Assembly (NCBI RefSeq): GCF_937890665.1
Contig: NZ_CALADU010000057.1
Location: 1 to 23,191 of the forward strand
Reading direction: 5' to 3'
DNA: 23,191 bases
Source: an uncultured Subdoligranulum sp.
GTDB taxonomy: Bacteria > Bacillota_A > Clostridia > Oscillospirales > Ruminococcaceae
Below are positions 1 through 7,146 of the stretch, in pieces. Within the stretch, counting starts at the first letter, position 1; each line of letters opens with the position of its first letter. A model generated the notes under the pieces. That model ran no database searches, was not told where the DNA came from, and saw only the letters and a program-made list of their open reading frames with translations. The position numbers and the translations under genes were made by a program.

Positions 1-15
1 TCGTGCTATATTCGC

Positions 16-34
16 CCACAAGCATAGCTTGTGG
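16..34. other. Small perfect hairpin at window edge
   Basis: An 8-bp perfect inverted repeat (CCACAAGC, loop ATA, GCTTGTGG) lies just before the terminator at 47-90. It has no T-tract of its own and sits in DNA without a convincing gene. It could be the 3' end of an intergenic repeat or an RNA whose 5' part is outside the window. Only the inverted repeat itself is certain. Confidence 0.4.
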
Positions 35-46
35 TTCTTATATGAA

Positions 47-90
47 AAGGAAGCCTTCCCCGCTTACCGGCAGGGAAGGCTTCCTTTTTT
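47..90 (+). terminator. Rho-independent terminator, probably bidirectional
   Basis: A 14-bp stem (47-60 with 73-86) with a 12-nt loop is followed on the + strand by a run of T to 90. On the minus strand the same stem is followed by TTTTC. It can therefore end an upstream rightward transcript and also the leftward operon whose last gene stops at 100. Confidence 0.85.
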
Positions 91-99
91 ATGTCCTGT

Positions 100-1219
100 T
101 TATCGTTTCATTTTGGCGTGAACCCCCAGCTCCTTAGCCACAACGCGGGGATTCCCCACCAGTCGGCGCACCAACCGATGCCCCCAAAACCAAGGCAGCA
201 GCACCGGATACCGGCTCAATACCGGGTAGGTAGCCTGCATGGTGGCAAAGTCCGGGAAAGCCCGATGCAGCACAAAGCTGACGGTCCCTCGCTGCGGAGC
301 TACTGCACCGGCGGCATGGGCATAGGGCGAGCCGTGGGTACCCGCAGCCCAGACCACCCGCGCCATGGATTCCAGTTCAGCGGGCAGGGGCTGTCTATCC
401 CCAAACCAGCACTCTCCCAGCGTGGACAGATCCCGGTGAAATGCCTCCAAATGGATGGCACGCAGCGCTGCCTGCACCGGCGCTTCCTCCGGCGGGCAGT
501 GGCGGCGCAGCAGGTACAGGTCCAGCACGGTGCGGATACCTGTACCTTTATAGTAATAGTGTTTGGCGGCATGGATCACGCAGTAGAGGTAGGTATACAG
601 CGCGTCCAGCCGGTCCCCCGACGGCGCCAAATGCCCCCATGGGTCACAAACCGCCGGGTAATACGCCGCCTGCGGGTCCAGCAGATCGGTGTGCAGTTCC
701 ACCTGAAGGTAGGGCGGCCGGACATATCCCCGGTGGTAGGGGGTCTGTTCGGCATCTTCCTCCAACCGGTAGCCCTGTTCCGCCAAGAAAGCAGCCGCGG
801 CCTGTGCCTGCTCGGGATGAATCAGCAGGTCCAAATCGGAAAGCTGCCGCATGGTGGGTTGGGGATAAAGGTCCCGCAGGACCAGTCCTTTTAGCTGCAC
901 CAAGGGGATGCCCGCCTGACCCAACTGTTGGGTCAGGGTTTGCAGCGCTTCCCACTGGGTCAGCGTCTGAAGCAACAGTTGGTCGGTCCGGCGCTGCCAT
1001 ACAGCCGCCAGCGCGGGGACGTGGTCCGTCACCGCCGCTTGAACGGTGGGCCAGATCATCCCCTCCAGACTATGGAACCGGGCGGCGTCGTAAAGGCGGG
1101 CCCAATCACAGTCTTTCGGCAAGGGGGGGCGGTGCAGTTTGTTTTAAAGCCGCCCGCACCACCTCGGTGAGAAACCGACAATCCCGTTGTTGTTGCACAA
1201 AGTCAGGCGTCTGGCTCAT
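100..1219 (-). CDS. Nucleotidyltransferase-family protein (PF14907/NTP_transf_5-like), split by a +1 frameshift
   Basis: The best reading is one 372-residue gene broken by a single extra base. The start is ATG at 1219, with GGAGG six bases upstream, overlapping the end of the ABC transporter gene by 17 nt. That frame reads MSQTPDFVQQ... for 37 codons and stops just after a run of seven G on the + strand (1123-1129). Removing one base of the run joins it to the long downstream frame, which otherwise would have only a TTG start at 1122 with no ribosome binding site. The junction then reads APPPLPKDCDW, and the joined N-terminus (FLTEVVRAAL...) looks like that family's usual start. The nucleotidyltransferase signature is LKGLVLRDLYPQP followed by R and SDLDLLI (DxD) at about residues 108-135 of the joined protein. 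Members often sit beside PqqD and exporter genes. The substrate is unknown. Whether the shift is real, programmed or a sequencing error cannot be told here. Confidence 0.8.
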
Positions 1220-2894
1220 CGGATGCCTCCCGCAGTTTTCCATTTTCCACATAGATGGTACGGCTGCAAATCTGCCGTGCCTGCGCATCGTGGGTGATGA
1301 GCAGCACGGTCTTATCCCGCAAGGCCCGCAGATGTTCCAGCAATTTCTGCTCTACCTCCACATCCAGTGCCGAGGTCGCTTCGTCCAGCAGCAGTACCGG
1401 TGCGCCGCAGTAGAGCGCCCGGGCAATGGACAACCGCTGGAGCTGCCCTTCCGAGAAGCCCGCGCCATCCTCCCCAATGCGGGCATCATACTGTTCCGGC
1501 AGTGCCTCCACAAAGGTGTCGGCGCACGCCACCTGACAGGCCCACCGAATGCGGGCTCGTTCTTCGGGGGTGAAGGTTTTGCTATGGTAGCGAAAGGCCA
1601 CGGCCTGACAGATGGACCCGGCCAGCATATCGTTGCCCTGCGGCACATAGGCAAAAAGGGTACGCAGGGCGGCATTCAGCGGTTGCGTACTGCCGTCCGC
1701 CAAGGTGACCCGCAGTTCGCCGCTGTCCGGCGGATAAAAGGCCAGCAGCAACCGGAACAAGGTGCTTTTTCCCGCACCGGACAGCCCCGCAATGGCGATG
1801 ACGTCCCCTCGGTGAACGGTCAGGCAGATGTCCTCCAGCACAGGGGTCCCCTCATAGGCAAAGGAGACATGGTCCAGCGTGATGGATTCCACATCCGGCA
1901 GCGTGGCCGGCTGTTCGGGCAGCGGGTCCTGCCGGATGGCGTAGAGTTCCTGCAGCCGTTGGGCCGAGGTACACAGCGCGCAATAGTGGGAAAAAATCCG
2001 TCCAAAGGACCCCATCGGGCTTTGGAGCTGCCCCACCAACTGCAAGGCACCGGCCAACGTGCCGTAGCTGACGGTACCGGCAAGGATTCCCATGCCGTAC
2101 CACAGCAAACAGGCCAAAAATCCCAGATCGTTCAGCAGCGTGTAGCCGCTGTAAATCGTATTGGCGTAGGCGTTCTGCCGGTCCCGCACCATCCGCCAGC
2201 CCTCGGTGCGGCGGCGCCAAGCCTGCTCCACCGTATCAAAGGCCGAAAAGCTGCGGATCAGCAAGGTGTTGCGCAAGGTATCCTGCTGGACCGTCATGAC
2301 CCGGTCATATTTCTGACGGGATTCCCGGTACAGCGCTTGCAGCGGACGGTAGACCCGGGTCAATACCAGCCCCGCTACCGCCAACAGTACCACAAACAGC
2401 AGTAGGAAGGTGCGGTCCCACCAGAAAAGCACCACCGCTGCGCCCACCACCTGAACGGCCAGATAGAGCAACTGGGGCAGCATTTCCAACAGGCTAGATA
2501 CCACAATGGCCACATCTTCGTTGATGTGGTTGTTCAGTTCCCCCAAGGAATGCTTTTGCAGTTCCCGCTGATCGGCCCGCAACAGCCGGGCAAGCAGTTT
2601 GCCCCGCAGATAACCTTCCATGCGGTAGGTGGTTCGGCCTTGCAGTGCATAGCCCAGCGTGCCCAGCCCGGTCTGCGTCAGCAGCAGCAAACCATAGACC
2701 GCCAACGCCCACAAAAAATCGCTGCGCCGCAATCCGGTGGCAGCGTCCACCACCGCCCGGAACGCCAGCGGTGCGGCCACACCGGCCAGCGCCATCAGGA
2801 CTTGCAGCAGGCACAGCGCCAAGGCGCCGTAACGGTACCGTCCGGCATGGCTCCACAGCCAGCGCAGCGCATTCCCTTTGGGTAGATGCAGCAC
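1203..2894 (-). CDS. ABC transporter, fused permease and ATPase (peptide-exporter type)
   Basis: A 563-residue half-transporter with an N-terminal membrane domain (about residues 20-300, with LVLFWWDRTFLLLF-type helices) and a C-terminal ATPase. Walker A is GLSGAGKST near residue 371. The signature loop is FSEGQLQR, a variant of LSGGQ. Walker B is PVLLLDEATSALD and the H-loop is LLITHDA. No N-terminal C39 peptidase domain is present, so leader removal would need another enzyme. The start is GTG at 2894 with AAGGAGG seven bases upstream. It lies 27 nt after pqqD and overlaps the nucleotidyltransferase gene. Position next to a precursor-like peptide and PqqD suggests export of the peptide product. 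A lipid or glycan substrate is the alternative. The family call is firm, the substrate is inferred. Confidence 0.93.
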   Translation of the reverse strand: MLHLPKGNALRWLWSHAGRYRYGALALCLLQVLMALAGVAAPLAFRAVVDAATGLRRSDFLWALAVYGLLLLTQTGLGTLGYALQGRTTYRMEGYLRGKLLARLLRADQRELQKHSLGELNNHINEDVAIVVSSLLEMLPQLLYLAVQVVGAAVVLFWWDRTFLLLFVVLLAVAGLVLTRVYRPLQALYRESRQKYDRVMTVQQDTLRNTLLIRSFSAFDTVEQAWRRRTEGWRMVRDRQNAYANTIYSGYTLLNDLGFLACLLWYGMGILAGTVSYGTLAGALQLVGQLQSPMGSFGRIFSHYCALCTSAQRLQELYAIRQDPLPEQPATLPDVESITLDHVSFAYEGTPVLEDICLTVHRGDVIAIAGLSGAGKSTLFRLLLAFYPPDSGELRVTLADGSTQPLNAALRTLFAYVPQGNDMLAGSICQAVAFRYHSKTFTPEERARIRWACQVACADTFVEALPEQYDARIGEDGAGFSEGQLQRLSIARALYCGAPVLLLDEATSALDVEVEQKLLEHLRALRDKTVLLITHDAQARQICSRTIYVENGKLREASDEPDA

Positions 2895-2921
2895 AGGCTC
2901 GCCTCCTTTTTGGTAGGGGTG

Positions 2922-3188
2922 TCATGGTTCTTCCAACAGACCGTTGGCACGCAGCTGTGCCAGCAGTGCGTCCACATCCGCCTCTGCCTGCGGCCGCTCC
3001 ACCGCGTACTCTGCCAGCAGACTGTCTATCAGCGCCTGCCGGGTGGTGCCGCCTTGCAGCAGCCGGAACAGAAAATCAGCCGTTTCGTTGTTGCGGATCA
3101 TGCCGTTGCACTGGGCAGCGGCACCGGTGGCCACCGCCAGATACTGTCCTGCCAGTTGGTGCAGGGTCCAACCGTCTTTGAGTTTCAT
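2922..3188 (-). CDS. PqqD-family peptide-binding chaperone (RRE domain)
   Basis: An 88-residue protein with the layout of stand-alone PqqD/RiPP recognition elements. It has a short beta-rich start (MKLKDGWTLHQLAG), the typical middle CNGMIRNNETADFLFRLLQ, and a C-terminal helical part ending LLAQLRANGLLEEP. Known members bind leader peptides and present them to modifying enzymes. GGAGG lies six bases before ATG at 3188. It follows the precursor-like peptide, with a terminator between them, and precedes the ABC exporter, as in RiPP clusters. The presumed partner is the peptide at 3299-3481, whose N-terminus resembles RRE-bound leaders. Which enzyme it serves is unknown, since no modifying enzyme is encoded in this operon. 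The radical SAM protein at 12736 is a candidate. Confidence 0.92.
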   Translation of the reverse strand: MKLKDGWTLHQLAGQYLAVATGAAAQCNGMIRNNETADFLFRLLQGGTTRQALIDSLLAEYAVERPQAEADVDALLAQLRANGLLEEP

Positions 3189-3202
3189 GGAGTACCTCCG
3201 TA

Positions 3203-3237
3203 ACCAAAAAAATAGCAGGCGGTCCCCCGCCTGCCTA
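3203..3237 (-). terminator. Terminator between precursor peptide gene and pqqD
   Basis: Read leftward, an 8-bp GC-only stem (3234-3227 with 3222-3215, GCAGGCGG/CCGCCTGC) with a 4-nt loop is followed by TATTTTTTT. It lies after the precursor stop and just before the pqqD start. It should end most transcripts after the peptide gene and let a fraction read on, giving an excess of peptide over processing proteins, a common RiPP arrangement. Confidence 0.85.
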
Positions 3238-3298
3238 ATCGCCGGCCCGGCGGCCTCGGCCTAACGGGCCGACGGCACGCCGCGCAGACGGCTCGGTC

Positions 3299-3481
3299 TT
3301 ACTTCTTGTGGTGGCCGCCGTTACCGGGCTTGTCGGGGAACCAATGGCCGTTGCCATTGCCGTTGCCGTTGTTGTTCCAACCGTCGCCGCCCGACTCGCT
3401 TCCGCTGGTGGTAATGATGTCGTCGTTACCAAAGACGATCAGCTCGCTGACCGGCTTTTGATAGGGTTTCCGATTTTCCAT
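3299..3481 (-). CDS. 60-residue RiPP-precursor-like peptide
   Basis: The start is ATG at 3481 with a perfect AAGGAGGAG seven bases upstream. The longer frame back to 3604 has no such site and would cover the riboswitch and terminator. The N-terminal half (MENRKPYQKPVSELIVF) carries a YxxP motif and a hydrophobic stretch like RRE-bound leaders, then NDDIITTSG. The C-terminal half is a low-complexity core rich in Gly, Asn and His, with two Trp and one Phe but no Cys, ending HHKK. Lack of Cys argues against thioether, lanthionine or disulfide products. An (Asn-Gly)4 run is encoded by a hexanucleotide repeat. It is the first gene of an operon with PqqD and an exporter. The lasso leader motif is similar, but no lasso cyclase or transglutaminase-like protease is present. 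The product is unknown. It could also be an unmodified surface peptide. Confidence 0.8.
   Translation of the reverse strand: MENRKPYQKPVSELIVFGNDDIITTSGSESGGDGWNNNGNGNGNGHWFPDKPGNGGHHKK
3347..3370. repeat. Hexanucleotide tandem repeat in the peptide core
   Basis: Four near-identical units (GCCGTT, GCCATT, GCCGTT, GCCGTT on the + strand) encode Asn-Gly four times in the core of the peptide. In-frame slippage would lengthen or shorten the core by two residues per unit. Confidence 0.75.
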
Positions 3482-3525
3482 TTGTTTGCTCCTCCTTGCG
3501 CATTTCAACGGCGTTATCCCCCGAT

Positions 3526-3572
3526 AAAACAAAAAGCCGCAACAAACCTCCGCTTGGGGGGTTGGTTGCAGC
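3526..3572 (-). terminator. Intrinsic terminator in the leader of the peptide operon
   Basis: Read leftward, a 13-bp stem with one mismatch (3572-3560 with 3548-3536, GCTGCAACCAACC against GGTTTGTTGCGGC) and an 11-nt loop is followed by TTTTTGTTTT. It lies between the promoter and the first gene, so it must be conditional. Its 5' arm overlaps the 3' strand of the proposed riboswitch helix P1. Confidence 0.8.
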
Positions 3573-3643
3573 CAGTCAATCCTACGACAACGTCGCTTAG
3601 ACACTTATGCTTTCCGTCCTGGCTTTTCAACCAGTTTGGTACA
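3567..3643 (-). promoter_or_regulatory. Candidate cyclic-di-GMP-I (GEMM-I) riboswitch, divergent
   Basis: The leader RNA has the order expected of GEMM-I aptamers. CAAA is followed by a 6-bp hairpin with a GAAA tetraloop (CTGGTT 3634-3629, AGCCAG 3624-3619). Then come GACGGAAAGC (3618-3609; the family has GACGCAAAGC), GTCTAA, a small CGAC/GTCG hairpin, and GGATTGACTGGCTGC (the family has a GACAGC..GGTTGCC-like end). TGTACC (3643-3638) can pair with GGCTGCA (3573-3567) around a bulged C to close the element as P1. At the place of the ligand-contacting G20 of Vc2 I read A, so the ligand could be c-di-GMP or a related dinucleotide such as cGAMP. P1 shares bases with the terminator at 3526-3572, so ligand binding should allow read-through. 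The alignment was done by eye. Confidence 0.55.
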
Positions 3644-3675
3644 TCATTCAATTTTATGCGTAATTGCTCGTATGT

Positions 3676-3705
3676 AGTATACCATGTTTTTCGGCATCCT
3701 GTCAA
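3676..3705 (-). promoter_or_regulatory. Sigma-70-type promoter of the peptide operon
   Basis: A perfect TTGACA (3705-3700) is spaced 18 bp from TATACT (3681-3676). Transcription would begin near 3668 and give a leader of about 190 nt before the peptide start codon, holding the candidate riboswitch and the terminator. Divergent from the rightward promoter about 70 bp away. Confidence 0.8.
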
Positions 3706-3744
3706 TATTATATACACAAATGATTTTTTTGGCCGGAACGAGTC

Positions 3745-3774
3745 TTTACAAAACAGTTCTTTTTTTTCTATAAT
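3745..3774 (+). promoter_or_regulatory. Sigma-70-type promoter of the polysaccharide operon
   Basis: TTTACA (3745-3750) and TATAAT (3769-3774) are 18 bp apart in AT-rich DNA. The start point would be near 3781, giving a 5' UTR of about 120 nt before the first gene. I saw no riboswitch-like structure in that UTR. Confidence 0.7.
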
Positions 3775-3901
3775 AAATTTGGGATTTTATGACCTATTTC
3801 ATTTTTTCGCAAATTAACATCTTTATATCGTTGTTTTTCTTGTCATTTTTCCATTGCATCTTTCGTCATTGCCTCTTGGCCACCTGAAGGAGAAATCATC
3901 C

Positions 3902-5329
3902 ATGTGGAGCAAAAAGCCCAAAAAAGCGACGTCCAAACCGGCGGATTCTCAGCCCATTTCCACAACAGAAGATTTATTATCTACCACCGCAGAGCAGTGG
4001 CAGCAGGAGATGGAGACCCCCTTTTTGCAGCGGGTGTTTCAGGTCCTGCACCAGCGTTCTCGGCTGCTGCTGTGCGCTATGGCGGCCGTGGTGCTGGGCA
4101 GTTCGGTTTTTTTCTATTTTCGCAACAACGGCGTGGCCGGTGCGGTCCTCTCGCTGAATTATGAGGAAAGCACACAGGGCCTGACCCCTTCGGGCGGCCG
4201 TTTTTCCCCCAGCGAGATCCGCAGCGAGGAAGTGATGACCCGTGCCATCGAGTACGCCGGTCTGACCGGCACAGTGGACCCGCTGGAATTGTCCCAGCGG
4301 GTGGGGGTGGACAGCTCCTTCAACCGGGACATGCTGAACGTGGACGAGGATGAATACATTGCCACCTCCTACTACATCACCCTGTCGGATGACCCGGAGA
4401 TGGACTTGGCCCCGCAGGAGATGCTCAAGCTGATCTTGAAGGCTTACAAGGATGTGTTTTTTGAAAAATACGCTGACACATCGACAGTTTTCCCCAAAGT
4501 GGAGATCGATTACAGCGGGATGGAATATCTGGACATCGTTTCCTATCTGGATGTGCGCCTTTCCAAGCTGTCGGGTTTTCTCAACGACAAAATCAACGAG
4601 GACCGAGAGTTCACTTCGGCCAGCACCGGGCTGACTTTCAAACAGTTGCTGGAGATGCAAAACAACCTGACCGAGCTGCCCTATGCCCAACTGTCGGCCT
4701 ATGTGTGGGAGCATGGCATCGCCAAAAATGCCGACCTGAGCATCCAGACCTTGGAGTACAAAAACAAGCTGCTGCGCCAGTCCTACGAGGAGTACATGGA
4801 CAAATACCAGATCCGCACCGACACCATCGACGCCTACCAAAATTCCATGATCGATTCGGTGCTGATCCCCACCTACGACAACAACCACGAATACTACATG
4901 TCCCGCACCAAAATCGGCATCGATGATCTGGCCTTGGAAGCGGAGAATTATCTGGAGCAGGCCAAAGGCACGCAGGTTTCCATTGACCGGAATTTGGATA
5001 TGATCGACAAGATCGAGCTGGGTTCCACCGATGCGCAGCGCGCCGCCGCCGACGCCATGATTGAAAGTCTGGACGCGGAGATCGCCGAGCTGGAAGCGCT
5101 GGTCACCCAAGTGAACCGGGAGTACCTCAACGCACAGCCCCACAACTATCTGAGCGTTCAGTTCCTGTACAGCGGCATCGTAGACAAAGTGAACCTAAAG
5201 TTTGGCATTGTGCTGGGCGTGGCCGTAGGCGCCGTTCTGCTGCTGGGGTTCTATCTGGACACCTATCGCGCCCCCCGCAAGCCCCGCCGCAAACCCAGCC
5301 GCAAGGCCAAAACCGCCGCCACGACCTGA
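3902..5329 (+). CDS. Wzz/YveK-like chain-length determinant (polysaccharide co-polymerase), copy 1
   Basis: A 475-residue protein of Wzz topology: a cytoplasmic Ser/Thr/Lys-rich start, a first membrane helix near residues 54-74 (LLLCAMAAVVLGSSVFFYF), a large outer domain rich in charged, probably coiled-coil segments, and a second helix near 430-453 before a very basic tail. Such proteins set polymer length at the membrane with a Wzy polymerase. I chose ATG at 3902 because AAGGAG lies nine bases upstream. The earlier ATG at 3854 has none. It shares GLTPSG and SEIRS blocks with the next protein, so the two are paralogues. No tyrosine-kinase domain or kinase gene is visible. It is the first gene of the rightward operon. 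Confidence 0.85.
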   Translation: MWSKKPKKATSKPADSQPISTTEDLLSTTAEQWQQEMETPFLQRVFQVLHQRSRLLLCAMAAVVLGSSVFFYFRNNGVAGAVLSLNYEESTQGLTPSGGRFSPSEIRSEEVMTRAIEYAGLTGTVDPLELSQRVGVDSSFNRDMLNVDEDEYIATSYYITLSDDPEMDLAPQEMLKLILKAYKDVFFEKYADTSTVFPKVEIDYSGMEYLDIVSYLDVRLSKLSGFLNDKINEDREFTSASTGLTFKQLLEMQNNLTELPYAQLSAYVWEHGIAKNADLSIQTLEYKNKLLRQSYEEYMDKYQIRTDTIDAYQNSMIDSVLIPTYDNNHEYYMSRTKIGIDDLALEAENYLEQAKGTQVSIDRNLDMIDKIELGSTDAQRAAADAMIESLDAEIAELEALVTQVNREYLNAQPHNYLSVQFLYSGIVDKVNLKFGIVLGVAVGAVLLLGFYLDTYRAPRKPRRKPSRKAKTAATT

Positions 5330-5346
5330 GATGAGGAGAGACTGTC

Positions 5347-7146
5347 TTGAAAGAATTTCAGTTGCTGCGCTATCTGAAAAAATACCGCTTTCTGATCGCG
5401 CTGATCATGCTGGCCGGCTGCCTATTTGTCTATCGCTATGCACAGAGCCACCAGACCTACACCGCCGCGGTGACGCTGGAATATGTGAATGAAACGGCCT
5501 CCGAAGGGCTGACACCGGCAGGCACCCGCATCGACACCAGCGAGATTTATAGCGCGTCGGTGGTGACGGCCGCTATTCAGGATCTGGGCATCAGTTCCAG
5601 CGTGGAGTATATCCGTTCGGGCATTCAGGTGACCCCCATCATCCCCGAAGATGAAGAGACCCGCAAGGAAGCCCTGCTGGAGGACGGCGAGGAATACGAA
5701 TATTTCCCCACCCGGTATCTTGTCACCTTTACCAGCGGCAGCGAAACCAGCCTTGGTTTTGCCGAGGACGTGCTCAACAGCGTGATCAACCACTATCTGG
5801 AGGAATACAGCCAGAAGTACGTCAACTATGTGGTGTTCCCCAACAACGCCACCAACGTGTCCACCGCCGCCTACGACTACATCGAGTGCGCCCAACTGCT
5901 GCAAAACAGTTGCGAGGACATTATCGCCTACCTGTACAACCGCGCCGAACTGTACCCGGAATTTCGCAGCGTACAGACCGGCTATTCCTTTGGGGACTTG
6001 GTGGACTCCTACGAGTACATCCGGGACACCCGGCTGCCGGTGCTCTTTGCGCTGATCCTCAACAACCGGATCGTGCAGGATCAGGACGTATTGGTCACCC
6101 ATTACACCAACAAACTGACTGCCGCCCAGATCCAGTTGGAAAACTGCAACACCACGCTGGGAAAAACCATCACCTTGATCCAGCAGTTCGGAGATAAAAC
6201 ACTGGAGGATTCCCCCTACTATCTGGAGGACGGCGAAAACAGCCTGATCTTGGGGGATGTGGAGCTGGAGCACGACCAGATCACCAACACCATTACCACC
6301 TACGACAAGCTGATCCGCACCTATGTGGAGCAGCAATCCGAAAAAGCCCAGTTGGAACGCAGCATCGCCCAAAACGAGGAGACCTTGGAAGTGTTTTCCA
6401 GTGCCGAAACGGTGACCGGACCGGGCACGCCGCTGGCCAACCAGATGGACACCGACATCACCGCCCTTTCGCAGGAGATGGACGACCTGTACGAGGTAGC
6501 CCTGCAGACGGTGGATGAATTCAACACCGTCAACAGCCCCGACAACATCGCGGTACGTACCAGCGTGCTGTCCAGCACCTCGGTGAGTGTTGCGCTGTAT
6601 ATGGGTCTGGCTCTCATCGCTTCGCTGATTTTGGCCAGTCTGCTGGCTGTATTTCTGGGCCGTACCGGGGACTTTGTGGAGTATTTCCTCTACATCGACC
6701 CCAAAACCGACCTGCCCAACCGTACCCAGTGCGACCTGCAGTTCAACAAATACAGCGCCGGTGTGCTGGCGGAATCTTTCACCTGCGTCTTTTTGCAGTT
6801 CCGCTTTGACGCGGTACGTCACAGCGGTCATGACCGGGAAACCGGCGACGCAGCCCTGAAAAAATTGGGCCGGATCTTGGGGCAGATCTTCAGTCCCGAA
6901 GGATTTGTGGGCTACAACAACAGCGGCCAGTTCATTGCCCTGCTGCCCCACTGCACCCCCGAAAAGGCCGATGCCCTGCTGGAGCGCGTCCACTCGGAGG
7001 TAGACTACGTCAACAACACCGAGGATGCCGGCATTGTGGTGGACTGCGGCGCCGCTACCTCCACCCAAGACAAAATCTACGAGATTCGCGACCTGCTGCA
7101 TCTGTCCATCGATCGAGCCCGCAAGAAGGAGGCCGCCCATGGCTGA
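5347..7146 (+). CDS. Wzz-like chain-length protein fused to a degenerate GGDEF domain
   Basis: 599 residues. A membrane helix at about 15-33 is followed by an outer domain with the GLTPAG and SEIYS blocks shared with copy 1, then a second helix near 412-437. The cytoplasmic tail from about 450 has GGDEF-family landmarks: DPKTDLPNR (family D.LT.LPNR), GHDRETGDAALKKL (family GH..GD..L), and a beta-hairpin that reads YNNSGQFIALLP where active enzymes read GGDEF. The catalytic Gly-Gly-Asp-Glu residues are gone, and I see no RxxD inhibitory site, so cyclase activity is unlikely. Binding a nucleotide or partner is possible. The start is TTG at 5347 with GAGGAGA seven bases upstream. It lies 17 nt after copy 1 and overlaps the next gene by 8 nt. 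This suggests polymer assembly is tuned by a cytoplasmic signal. Confidence 0.82.
   Translation: MKEFQLLRYLKKYRFLIALIMLAGCLFVYRYAQSHQTYTAAVTLEYVNETASEGLTPAGTRIDTSEIYSASVVTAAIQDLGISSSVEYIRSGIQVTPIIPEDEETRKEALLEDGEEYEYFPTRYLVTFTSGSETSLGFAEDVLNSVINHYLEEYSQKYVNYVVFPNNATNVSTAAYDYIECAQLLQNSCEDIIAYLYNRAELYPEFRSVQTGYSFGDLVDSYEYIRDTRLPVLFALILNNRIVQDQDVLVTHYTNKLTAAQIQLENCNTTLGKTITLIQQFGDKTLEDSPYYLEDGENSLILGDVELEHDQITNTITTYDKLIRTYVEQQSEKAQLERSIAQNEETLEVFSSAETVTGPGTPLANQMDTDITALSQEMDDLYEVALQTVDEFNTVNSPDNIAVRTSVLSSTSVSVALYMGLALIASLILASLLAVFLGRTGDFVEYFLYIDPKTDLPNRTQCDLQFNKYSAGVLAESFTCVFLQFRFDAVRHSGHDRETGDAALKKLGRILGQIFSPEGFVGYNNSGQFIALLPHCTPEKADALLERVHSEVDYVNNTEDAGIVVDCGAATSTQDKIYEIRDLLHLSIDRARKKEAAHG

Noticed and set aside
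441..2405. Long rightward frame opposite the ABC transporter
   Set aside because: It lies antisense to two clear genes, has an amino acid mix rich in Pro, Gly and Arg, and shows no domain.
3347..3370. CRISPR-like or large repeat array
   Set aside because: Units are only 6 bp and contiguous, without spacers, and lie inside a coding region.
3299..3481. Lasso-peptide cluster
   Set aside because: The leader motif and PqqD fit, but no asparagine-synthetase-like cyclase or transglutaminase-like protease lies in the window, and the core has no suitable Asp/Glu ring position that I can defend.
3514..3717. Leftward 67-codon frame over the leader
   Set aside because: It covers the promoter, riboswitch-like element and terminator and has no ribosome binding site, so it is likely chance.
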